A stretch of DNA of 64,000 nucleotides from Flavobacterium sp. (GTDB lineage: Bacteria; Bacteroidota; Bacteroidia; Flavobacteriales; Flavobacteriaceae), in NCBI RefSeq assembly GCF_027483985.1, contig NZ_JAIXTJ010000056.1, positions 62,001-126,000 of the forward strand, given 5' to 3'. Both the position numbers and the translations under genes were made by a program. The notes beneath the pieces are model-generated. The model saw nothing but the letters and a program-made list of their open reading frames with translations, made no database searches and was not told where the DNA came from. Of the stretch, positions 10,369-18,680 are shown in pieces; position 1 is the stretch's first letter; each line of letters starts with the position of its first letter.

Positions 10369-11994
10369 TTATTGCGCTTGTTTTAATTCGGCAGAATTAA
10401 TAATTCTTTTACCAATTTTTTCACCATATTCATCACCTTCTCTTTGAGCAACTATGATTTGCTGCAAACCACCATCTTGTTTAAACAATAAAATTTCATA
10501 ATACATTTTCTCACTTTCATCTTCTTCTTTGTCAAAAACAGTCATTGTTCCATAGGCTTTTACACCTGTAACGCCTTTTCCTGTATTGAATTCTTCTTGT
10601 TTAAAAAGCATATTTTGTGCTCCAAGTTTTTCCCAATTTTTAGTTATTCCATCTAAAACCGTTTCAAATTTAATATCGGTTGTATCTTTGAATTTAATAG
10701 TGGAAACACCAATAAACAGCTTCTGATTTAATGCACCATATTCAAACAATTGCATCTCTTTTAAAATAGCGTACGATTCTCTTGGAAGTGATTTTTTAGC
10801 ATCAATTCTTTTTAAAACCTTAGGAGTTTCTAGAATTACTCCAGGATTTCCGTACTCACTTAAAACCCATTCGCCTTCTACTAACTCTTTGGTCTCGTTA
10901 CCTAAAACAAAATCTTTGACAAAGTCGAATCCTTTTATTGCAGACGTTATTCCAACAGCTAATGCAAGAACCAAAACCGTAATAAAGACTGCATTTTTAA
11001 TGCGTTTAATTTTTTGTTCTGATGCTTTTTTAGCTAATGCTTTTTGTTTTTGCTCTTCATTCCACTCCTCTAATTCATCTTTTTCTTCAACTAGTTCTGG
11101 AATGGCTTTGTGAATGGTTACAATCGTACTTGTAATTCGCTTTTTGTCTTCCTCAATTTCAAAATCTAGTGGTTTTACTTTAGCAAACTTTACTAAATCG
11201 GCTTGTTGTAATACTTTTTCTAAATTTTCAAGTATTTCTTTAGAAAGTTTTAATTTTTTGCTTTTGGCAACGTTTCTCAAACTCACAATTAACTCTGAAG
11301 TCGTGCTTTCCATTGCTGGAATGTGAATTTCTTCTTCGATGTAAGTTCTGGCAATATCAGTTAATTCAGAATAATACGATTTTATTTCACCACGTTGAAT
11401 AAGTTCTTTTCGTTCTAATTGTTGCAATAGCGATGTTGCTTTTTCAATTGGAGTTTTATAGACGATTTCTTCAATCTTTTCTGGTTTTTTATAATATTTT
11501 TTGAATAACCAAAAAGCTAAAAATCCTAAACCAACTAAAAGTAAAATTCCTAAAAGATATTTCCACCAATCGCTTGAGCTTTTAACAGGAATGACATCTT
11601 TTATTTCATACATTTTCTGTTTTAAGGTATCGACTTTTACATCGGCAACCTCAACTTTTACACTGTCTGAAAAAGAAGGTTTTCCGTTAATTAAAATCTG
11701 AATTCTTGGAATAGTATATTTGCCTGAATCAAACTGAGTCAATCCGTATTTCTTGATTAACTCGTATTTATCATTAGTTTTAATCGTGTCAATTTTATAA
11801 GATTCAATAACTTCTAGAGCACCAAAATTCTGCGCTTTTGGAAAAACAACTTTATCTGTTTTATTCACTGATGCTTTTAAAGTCAACTTGAATTCTGCTC
11901 CGATTTTTTTCTTAGTTGAATCAATAGAAGTCGTGACTTTTTGGGCAAAAAGCGTTGATGTGAATAATAATATGAATAGTAACTTAAGTTTCAT
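10369..11994 (-). CDS. BatD-like N-terminal membrane protein with extended C-terminal region
   Basis: Signal peptide, beta ectodomain, TM (WWKYLLGILLLVGLGFLAFWLF), second TM; located between batA and the DUF58 gene. Confidence 0.75.
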   Translation of the reverse strand: MKLKLLFILLFTSTLFAQKVTTSIDSTKKKIGAEFKLTLKASVNKTDKVVFPKAQNFGALEVIESYKIDTIKTNDKYELIKKYGLTQFDSGKYTIPRIQILINGKPSFSDSVKVEVADVKVDTLKQKMYEIKDVIPVKSSSDWWKYLLGILLLVGLGFLAFWLFKKYYKKPEKIEEIVYKTPIEKATSLLQQLERKELIQRGEIKSYYSELTDIARTYIEEEIHIPAMESTTSELIVSLRNVAKSKKLKLSKEILENLEKVLQQADLVKFAKVKPLDFEIEEDKKRITSTIVTIHKAIPELVEEKDELEEWNEEQKQKALAKKASEQKIKRIKNAVFITVLVLALAVGITSAIKGFDFVKDFVLGNETKELVEGEWVLSEYGNPGVILETPKVLKRIDAKKSLPRESYAILKEMQLFEYGALNQKLFIGVSTIKFKDTTDIKFETVLDGITKNWEKLGAQNMLFKQEEFNTGKGVTGVKAYGTMTVFDKEEDESEKMYYEILLFKQDGGLQQIIVAQREGDEYGEKIGKRIINSAELKQAQ

Positions 11995-12196
11995 TTTATT
12001 GTTGATTGAAGATTAACGATTTTTGATTTTAGAAGTTTTACATTCGTCTGTGATAAATTTATTCCTCTTTTAATCGTTAATTTCTTCTTGTTGTTATTAT
12101 CATTGTTGTTTACAGAAATGCTACTAAATTATTACAATTTACTATGGTTGGTATCAAATCTTAAATCAAAAATCGTTAATCATCAATCTTAAATCA

Positions 12197-13063
12197 TTAC
12201 CTAGATTTAAAATAACCCAATAATTTTTTTACATAACTCTCATCTACACGAGTATTTACTGTTCCTGAACCACATTTCGAAAAAATATCTTTAAAATAAC
12301 CAACTTTCTGTTGATAGTTTTTTTCGTAATTCAATCTAACATTTTTAGAACTCGTATCAACAACCATAATTTCGCCCGATTCGGCATCTTCCATTTCAAC
12401 TATACCAATGTTTGGCATTGTTTCTTCGCGAACATCATATACTCGAATTCCAGTAATATCGTGTTTTTTTCCAGCTATTTTCAGTGTTTTTTCATAATCA
12501 TCGTCTACCATAAAATCGGAAATCAAAAATACGATGGCTTTCTTTTTTTGGGTTGATGATAGAAATTTTAAAGCTTGAGATAAATCGGTTTTTCTACTTT
12601 TAGGTTGGAATTCGATTAATTCTCGTATGATTCGAAGTACGTGTGATTTCCCTTTTTTTGGTGGAATATACAATTCGATGGCGTCGGAAAACAAAATCAA
12701 TCCAATTTTATCGTTATTTTGAGTTGCTGAAAATGCCATTGTCGCAGCAATTTCAGTTACAATTTCACTTTTCAACTGATTTTTAGTTCCAAAATTTTCT
12801 GAACCCGAAATATCGACCATTAACATCATTGTTAATTCGCGTTCTTCTTCAAAAACCTTTACGTGTGCCTCGTTGTAACGCGCGGTCACATTCCAATCAA
12901 TAGCACGCACATCATCACCAAATTGATAAGGTCGCACTTCAGAAAACGTCATTCCGCGTCCTTTAAAAGACGTATGGTATTCTCCCGAAAAGATATGATC
13001 GCTCAATCTTCGGGTTTTGATTTCTATTTTACGAACTTTTTTTAGTAGGTCTTTCGTCTCCAT
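12197..13063 (-). CDS. DUF58 domain-containing protein
   Basis: GRGMTFSEVRPYQFGDDVRAIDWNVTARYNEAHVKVFEEERELTMMLMVDISGSENFG is diagnostic of DUF58. Confidence 0.93.
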   Translation of the reverse strand: METKDLLKKVRKIEIKTRRLSDHIFSGEYHTSFKGRGMTFSEVRPYQFGDDVRAIDWNVTARYNEAHVKVFEEERELTMMLMVDISGSENFGTKNQLKSEIVTEIAATMAFSATQNNDKIGLILFSDAIELYIPPKKGKSHVLRIIRELIEFQPKSRKTDLSQALKFLSSTQKKKAIVFLISDFMVDDDYEKTLKIAGKKHDITGIRVYDVREETMPNIGIVEMEDAESGEIMVVDTSSKNVRLNYEKNYQQKVGYFKDIFSKCGSGTVNTRVDESYVKKLLGYFKSR

Positions 13064-13132
13064 TTTCTAGTGTTCAGTATTCAGTGTTCAGTATTCAGTT
13101 TGCCAACTGAGCATTTAGCACTGTAAACTAAA

Positions 13133-14137
13133 TTAAGGTACTTCAATTTCGTTTACGATTTTGTTGATGATGTCAACTGAAGTTACGTTTTCGGCTTCGG
13201 CTTCGTAGGTGATTCCGATTCTGTGGCGTAAAACATCGTGAACTACTGCGCGAACGTCTTCTGGAATTACATAACCACGACGTTTTATGAATGCATAACA
13301 TTTAGCAGCTGTTGCTAAATTGATACTTCCACGAGGTGAAGATCCAAAACTGATTAATGGTTTTAACGATTCTAATTTATATTTTTCTGGGAAACGTGTT
13401 GCGAAAATGATATCAAGAATGTATTTTTCGATTTTCTCATCCATATAAACTTCGCGAACCGCTTCTTGAGCACGCAAAATTTGTTCTACAGAAACAACAG
13501 CGTTTACTTTTTCGTAAGAACCTTTCAGATTTTGACGAATAACCATTCGTTCTTCATCCATTTTAGGATAATCAATAACTGTTTTAAGCATAAAACGATC
13601 GACTTGTGCTTCTGGTAATGGATATGTTCCTTCTTGCTCTATTGGGTTTTGCGTAGCAAGAACTAAAAATGGTTTTTCTAGCTTGAAAGTAGTATCACCA
13701 ATAGTCACTTGTTTTTCTTGCATAGCTTCAAGCAAAGCCGATTGTACTTTGGCTGGCGCACGATTAATCTCATCTGCAAGAACGAAATTAGCAAAAATTG
13801 GACCTTTTTTTATTGAAAACTCATTGGCTTTAATGTTGTAAATCATTGTTCCAACAACATCTGCTGGAAGCAAATCTGGTGTAAACTGAATACGACTAAA
13901 ACTGCCTTGAACTGCTTGAGACAAGGTGTTAATTGCCAACGTTTTTGCCAATCCTGGAACTCCTTCAAGAAGAATATGTCCTTGACCTAAAAGTCCAATC
14001 AACAATCGTTCTACCATGTGCTTTTGACCCACAATGACTTTGTTCATTTCCATTGTCAATAAGTCAATAAAAGCGCTTTCTCTTTCTATCTTTTCATTGA
14101 TGGCTCTAATATCTAAAGCGGCAACATTTTCTTCCAT
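13133..14137 (-). CDS. MoxR family AAA+ ATPase
   Basis: LLGQGHILLEGVPGLAKTLAINTLSQ (Walker A), FVLADEINRAPAKVQSALLEAMQEKQVTIG, ATQNPIEQEGTYPLPEAQVDRFM. Confidence 0.95.
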   Translation of the reverse strand: MEENVAALDIRAINEKIERESAFIDLLTMEMNKVIVGQKHMVERLLIGLLGQGHILLEGVPGLAKTLAINTLSQAVQGSFSRIQFTPDLLPADVVGTMIYNIKANEFSIKKGPIFANFVLADEINRAPAKVQSALLEAMQEKQVTIGDTTFKLEKPFLVLATQNPIEQEGTYPLPEAQVDRFMLKTVIDYPKMDEERMVIRQNLKGSYEKVNAVVSVEQILRAQEAVREVYMDEKIEKYILDIIFATRFPEKYKLESLKPLISFGSSPRGSINLATAAKCYAFIKRRGYVIPEDVRAVVHDVLRHRIGITYEAEAENVTSVDIINKIVNEIEVP

Positions 14138-14406
14138 AAATTCTATTTTTTTCGAGGCACAATTAACTATAAAATTTTAACATTTCAAAATTGAATATTT
14201 TAGCACGAATACAATGTTAACAATGCGTTAAAACTTGTCTCTGATTCTGGTTTTTAAGGATGATTTATGATTTTGTTTTAGTAATATTAAAGGTTGCGAG
14301 TTTCGGGTTGCGAGTTTCGGGTTACTATATGTGAAATTAAAATTGCAATGCAAAAGGTAAAAATTTGCTAAATTTGAAATGAAATAACTTTTAAGTAACA
14401 AATGCT

Positions 14407-14478
14407 ATGGCTACAATAACTACATTTGAAGAACTTGATATTTGGCAGTCAGGAAGAGAAATTTGTACAGGTATTTAG
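14407..14478 (+). pseudogene. Truncated relic of a 23S rRNA-associated four-helix bundle (IVP-type) protein
   Basis: ATG-initiated 23-codon frame MATITTFEELDIWQSGREICTGI* resembles the N-terminus of TIGR02436-type four helix bundle proteins, then stops. Confidence 0.5.
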
Positions 14479-14501
14479 TATCAATTATTTATAAAAAATC
14501 T

Positions 14502-15422
14502 ATGAATCAACAAAATAAAAACCCGAAACTCGAAACTCGAAACTCGAAACTTTCTGAAATAATTGCTGGAACTATGAATTGGGGCGTTTGGGATAAAAAA
14601 CTCAACACCCAAGAAATGATTCATTTGATAAACATTTGTATCGAAAACAGCATTACCACTTTTGATCACGCCGATATTTATGGTGGTTATACGACCGAAG
14701 AGCAATTCGGAAAAGCATTTGGCGAAAGCAAAATTTCACGAGAAAAACTGCAATTAATTTCAAAATGTGGTATCCAACTTGAAGGAAATAGAACTAATAA
14801 AATCAAACACTACGATTACTCGAAAGAATACATCATTTGGAGCGTTGAAAATTCGTTAAAAAATCTCCAAACAGATTATTTGGATGTTTTGCTTTTGCAT
14901 CGCCCAAGTCCGTTGATGGTTGCCGATGAAATTGCTGAAGCAGTTGAAAAACTTAAAGCGGAAGGAAAAATTATCGATTTTGGATTATCTAATTTTACTA
15001 CTTCACAAACCGAGCTAATTAGATCTCGAATCAAGTTCGGGACAAGAACAGAAGTTAGTTATAATCAAATTCAATTTTCGGCAACACATTATGAAGCAAT
15101 GTTGGATGGAAGTTTAGATTATATGCAAACACACGATATTCGACCAATGAGTTGGAATCCGTTAGGAACGGTGTTTAGAGAAGATAATGAGCAAACAAGA
15201 CGATTGAAAAAACTTTTGGTGCAATTGGTTGAAAAATATGGAGTTGGCTCTGATACGATTTTACTTTCTTGGATTTTAAAACATCCTTCTAAAGTTGTTC
15301 CTGTGGCTGGAACGGTAAATATTGCCCGAATTCAACAATTAATGAAAGCAGTTGAATTGCCATTAGACAACCTAGATTGGTTTGCTATTTGGACAGAAAG
15401 TATTGGAAATAAAGTACCTTAA
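14502..15422 (+). CDS. Aldo/keto reductase (track ORF 14442..15422; start likely 14502)
   Basis: FDHADIYGGYTTEEQFGKAF, LLLHRPSPL, DFGLSNF, and LSWILKHPSKVVPVAGT motifs. Confidence 0.92.
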   Translation: MNQQNKNPKLETRNSKLSEIIAGTMNWGVWDKKLNTQEMIHLINICIENSITTFDHADIYGGYTTEEQFGKAFGESKISREKLQLISKCGIQLEGNRTNKIKHYDYSKEYIIWSVENSLKNLQTDYLDVLLLHRPSPLMVADEIAEAVEKLKAEGKIIDFGLSNFTTSQTELIRSRIKFGTRTEVSYNQIQFSATHYEAMLDGSLDYMQTHDIRPMSWNPLGTVFREDNEQTRRLKKLLVQLVEKYGVGSDTILLSWILKHPSKVVPVAGTVNIARIQQLMKAVELPLDNLDWFAIWTESIGNKVP

Positions 15423-15424
15423 AT

Positions 15425-15497
15425 TTAGTGATTAGTGAAAAGTGATTAGTAAATAGTATGCTGCTAATCACTTTTTACTTTTCACTCATCACTAAAA
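15425..15497. terminator. AGTGATT-heptad inverted repeat, candidate terminator
   Basis: TTAGTGATTAGTGAAAAGTGATTAG...CTAATCACTTTTTACTTTTCACTCATCACTAA. Confidence 0.5.
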
Positions 15498-15498
15498 A

Positions 15499-16644
15499 AT
15501 GATAAACAAACGCCTACTTATCAAGAACTTACTGGCTCACAATGATGAGTGTAGTTTTTATGATAAAAAACGGCAGTTGAATTTGCATACCAAGGAAGGA
15601 AAAGCGAAATTTTTGAAACATATTTGTGCTTTGTCTAATTCAAATCCTTCTAATAATTCTTATATCGTTGTTGGCGTTGAAGATGAAAATAACGAAATAA
15701 CCGGCGACGATTTTTTTGACGACAGTCGCATTCAGAATTTGGTAAATGCTTTTTTGGAAAATCCACCAAAAATTCAGTATGAAAATGTTCCTTTTCCGAA
15801 TTTGCCTCGGGATAAAGTTGTTGGATTGGTTACTATAAAACCCAAATCTAAAACTTCCTATTTTAAGAAAAACATTCATACGATTTTGGCTAATGCTACT
15901 TTTGTTAGAAGAGGAAGCAATACCATTCCTACGGATGAGAAAATTCCTTATTCTAAACTCAATATTGAAACGGTTTTAAGTATTGAAAACAGCTCGAGAA
16001 ATAGCATTTCTAATACGCTTGATGGTGTAATTGATTTTGTGAATAATCGTCACAAGGATATGCCATCAAAGTACAAGGTTTTCAAGGAATTGTTTGTGAT
16101 TTGTTGGGCTGGAATTCCGAAAAAAAATAGAGATAAAACTTTTTTTACACGCGTTGATATCGAATTGGTAAACGAGCAAATCAAGTTGTTTTATTCGGCT
16201 CAAGATGATGTGACGATTGATTATGACGAAAATACATTTACGATAACCGAATATGTGCCTTTGGGATTGAATGATAAAACGAGTTATTATCCGTTGGAGA
16301 AACAAAAGTTGTCTTTTTTTGATAATGGTTATTATAAAATTGAAACCGAAATGCTTTTTGAACCACCACAATACAATCGAAAAGTTTTGTTTCATATTTA
16401 CAATTCTAATTTATCTTTGTTGAATAAATTGCAAAAAGGAATCGAATTATCGGATAGAGAACATCAAGATTTGATTAATTTACCCTCAACATTAATGATT
16501 TGTTACCTCAACGGATTTGAAGATGCTAAACAGAAATTAATTGAGGCAAAACCTTTATTGAAATTGCATTCGTTTACAACAGTTTATGTAAATTTTAAGG
16601 AAGTGATGCGAGTTTTGAGGAAGGTGAAATATAATGGAAAATAA
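15499..16644 (+). CDS. AlbA_2/Schlafen-type putative DNA-binding/ATP-binding protein
   Basis: N-terminal ALSNSNPSNNSYIVVGVEDENNEITGDDF pattern of AlbA_2 domain. Confidence 0.7.
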   Translation: MINKRLLIKNLLAHNDECSFYDKKRQLNLHTKEGKAKFLKHICALSNSNPSNNSYIVVGVEDENNEITGDDFFDDSRIQNLVNAFLENPPKIQYENVPFPNLPRDKVVGLVTIKPKSKTSYFKKNIHTILANATFVRRGSNTIPTDEKIPYSKLNIETVLSIENSSRNSISNTLDGVIDFVNNRHKDMPSKYKVFKELFVICWAGIPKKNRDKTFFTRVDIELVNEQIKLFYSAQDDVTIDYDENTFTITEYVPLGLNDKTSYYPLEKQKLSFFDNGYYKIETEMLFEPPQYNRKVLFHIYNSNLSLLNKLQKGIELSDREHQDLINLPSTLMICYLNGFEDAKQKLIEAKPLLKLHSFTTVYVNFKEVMRVLRKVKYNGK

Positions 16645-16670
16645 AAAAACGACAGCTCGAGACTGTCGTT
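16643..16670. terminator. Hairpin ACGACAG-CTCGA-GACTGTCGT at the cassette A border
   Basis: AAAAAAACGACAGCTCGAGACTGTCGTTGT inverted repeat. Confidence 0.7.
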
Positions 16671-16690
16671 GTCTTAAATTTAATTTATAA

Positions 16691-16858
16691 TTAACTTCGT
16701 TTCTTTTTATTTAAAAAAAAATAAAAAAGACATCCAATGTAAGGAAAAGCTAATATAATAAAATACCAATATAATGCTTTTCTTTTTGAGTAAACATCAT
16801 ATAATGAAACTACTACTAATAACAAATAGATTATAAAAAAGAATATAAAAAGTTCCAT
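16691..16858 (-). CDS. 55-aa small membrane protein resembling the PLDc_N domain; candidate immunity protein (not in the ORF track)
   Basis: Manual reverse-strand translation: MELFIFFFIIYLLLVVVSLYDVYSKRKALYWYFIILAFPYIGCLFYFFLNKKKRS*; two TMs; directly follows 16868..17446. Confidence 0.6.
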   Translation of the reverse strand: MELFIFFFIIYLLLVVVSLYDVYSKRKALYWYFIILAFPYIGCLFYFFLNKKKRS

Positions 16859-16867
16859 ATCAAATAT

Positions 16868-17446
16868 TTAATGCGTTGCGCAATATGTTGCTGCCCATGC
16901 CGCTAACATAGGTAAACAAGATGGATTAAGATCACACATCATATCACAAAAATCATCAGCTTGGCAGGCATTCTTCAATTTTCGATATGTTGATGCAATA
17001 CAATTTGCTCTATAGTTAACTTGGTTACCTGATGCAGTTGGATTAAATGCTTCTCTTATTTTATAATTGTAATTTTCGCCAAACCTTATAACATCAAAAA
17101 TAGAATATAAATTTCCATATTCATCAAAATGCTCTGAAATATTTTTTGATAAGTCAATTTTTTCATAACTTAGAGCATAATTTTTTCCATCATTATCAGT
17201 AAAGAAAGTAATAAAATTTTTATTACCATTCACAGAAATACTAACTCTGTATATTTTATATAATTTAGATTCGTGACTCAATGATGCATAATTTTTGGTG
17301 TCAACATCAGTGTTTTTAATTGAGAATTTTTTTGTTAGTTGATTAAACTCTTTGCTTGAAAAAAAAGAATCAAAGTTTTTATCTTATGCATTACCAACAA
17401 ATCCAAACACAACGGTAGCAATTAAGCCAAATAGAATTTTTTTCAT
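16868..17446 (-). pseudogene. Secreted Cys-rich protein, interrupted by an in-frame TAA at codon 21 (17384-17386); the track shows only the 3' part 16868..17281
   Basis: ATG at 17446 reads MKKILFGLIATVVFGFVGNA*DKNFDSFFSSKEFNQLTKKF...SHESKLYKIYRV... in the same frame as the track ORF (165 nt = 55 codons upstream of its TTG start). Confidence 0.75.
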
Positions 17447-17646
17447 TTTTAATTGTTTTATAAAATTAATAATTATTTGTTAATCTTCAAATATTCGCGA
17501 GTAATTTGATACTTCAAAAATAATTATAGAAGTTAGGGTGATTTTACACTAAAAGTGTAAAAAAAGTTAAGGTTTTAAAAGATTAGATTCTGAAACCCTG
17601 AAATAAATTAAGAATAAATAAGTTTAGCATAAAAAAAACGACAGCT
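17404..17646. repeat. Copy 1 of a ~240-bp colinear repeat (signal-peptide start, promoter, operator, terminator stem)
   Basis: Aligns without indels to ~18638-18880 at a constant offset of 1234 nt. Confidence 0.8.
17542..17570 (-). promoter_or_regulatory. Palindromic operator-like site, cassette A
   Basis: Minus strand TTAACTTTTTTTACACTTTTAGTGTAAAA; 23 nt from the arm to a TTTTG -33-like element. Confidence 0.65.
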
Positions 17647-17663
17647 CGAGACTGTCGTTTTTT
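17631..17663. terminator. Hairpin ACGACAG-CTCGAG-ACTGTCGT terminating cassette B
   Basis: AAAAAAAACGACAGCTCGAGACTGTCGTTTTTT. Confidence 0.75.
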
Positions 17664-17806
17664 AGGTATTAGTTTTTCAACTAGTAAAACATTTAACTTT
17701 TTAAAAAATCTGATTTCAAAACAAATCTTTGTTTTGATTGTACAAATTTGCCTTTGCCAGATATACAAATAAGTAAGTATACCCTAAAATAAAACACATT
17801 TTTAAT

Positions 17807-18136
17807 TTATTTTGTTTCTGTTTTCTTCTTCAAAAATAAAAAAAATAAAAAAACAATAACAATGCTAAATACTAAATAAGTGAATATACTTATTGTTTTG
17901 CAAACAAATAAAGCAACCAATACTATTTGCGAAATTACAAAATAGATTTTGAGATTTTTAATGTTGCTTTTTTCTTCCTTGGATTTGTTTAGAAATAAAA
18001 TCACAATTATTAAAAAGTTAAAAATCATATTTGCGATAAATTTTTGTAATTCATGTATGTTTGTTGTAAAACAAAAAATATCATAAAATATTTTCACTAA
18101 TACTAGTGCCAGAATAATTATAAGTTTTTTATTCAT
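17807..18136 (-). CDS. Four-TM small membrane protein, candidate immunity protein for 18138..18680
   Basis: 109 aa, almost entirely hydrophobic helices; starts 2 nt after the upstream stop. Confidence 0.75.
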   Translation of the reverse strand: MNKKLIIILALVLVKIFYDIFCFTTNIHELQKFIANMIFNFLIIVILFLNKSKEEKSNIKNLKIYFVISQIVLVALFVCKTISIFTYLVFSIVIVFLFFLFLKKKTETK

Positions 18137-18137
18137 T

Positions 18138-18680
18138 TTAACAAGCTCTAATTAATTGATAAGTTGCATAACCGTGCGACAATAACCAAAGAACTAATCC
18201 TATTCCTCCAGTTACAGCAATTGCAGTAACTGAACATAATAAAATACCTGCAATAGCCTCTGCACAATTTCTTGTAAGTCTTCCTGCTGATGAGGAATTG
18301 TCTCCAAGTAAAGACGTATAAATATTTTCTAACGCAATAAGATTTTTAATCTCATCTTTGGATAATCCATCTGTAGCTTCATATAAATCTTTAAATTTAC
18401 CATCGTGAAAATTAGTGAAATTTTCATAAATTTTAGGATTTAAATTGTTTTTTCTGAATAAAGTTACCATTCCATCTTTACGGTATGTATCCATATTGGA
18501 CAAAAGGTTAGAGTCCATTTGTTTATCATATGTTTTAAAATCAACCTCCTTAGACGTTAGGTTTTTTTCGATTTCACTTTTTAAAATTAGAAAATCAGAT
18601 TTTTCCATTGCATAGTTCTGACTTAAACATAAATTGGTAAACATTACTGTGGCAATTAAGCCAAATAGAATTTTTTTCAT
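18138..18680 (-). CDS. Secreted precursor with hydrophobic Cys-containing C-terminus (SdpC-like architecture, bacteriocin-like)
   Basis: MKKILFGLIATVMFTNLCLSQ signal peptide, helical pro-region, C-terminal NCAEAIAGILLCSVTAIAVTGGIGLVLWLLSHGYATYQLIRAC. Confidence 0.7.
   Translation of the reverse strand: MKKILFGLIATVMFTNLCLSQNYAMEKSDFLILKSEIEKNLTSKEVDFKTYDKQMDSNLLSNMDTYRKDGMVTLFRKNNLNPKIYENFTNFHDGKFKDLYEATDGLSKDEIKNLIALENIYTSLLGDNSSSAGRLTRNCAEAIAGILLCSVTAIAVTGGIGLVLWLLSHGYATYQLIRAC

Noticed and set aside
10155-13045. Plus-strand ORFs 10155, 10889, 11114, 11501, 12311, 12863
   Set aside because: Antisense to well-supported bat/DUF58 genes, no family resemblance.
15640-16395. Minus-strand ORFs 15640..15879 and 16066..16395
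   Set aside because: Antisense to the AlbA_2-type gene with no coding signature.
17583-17768. Minus-strand 61-aa ORF
   Set aside because: Runs through the 17631 terminator hairpin; likely non-coding.
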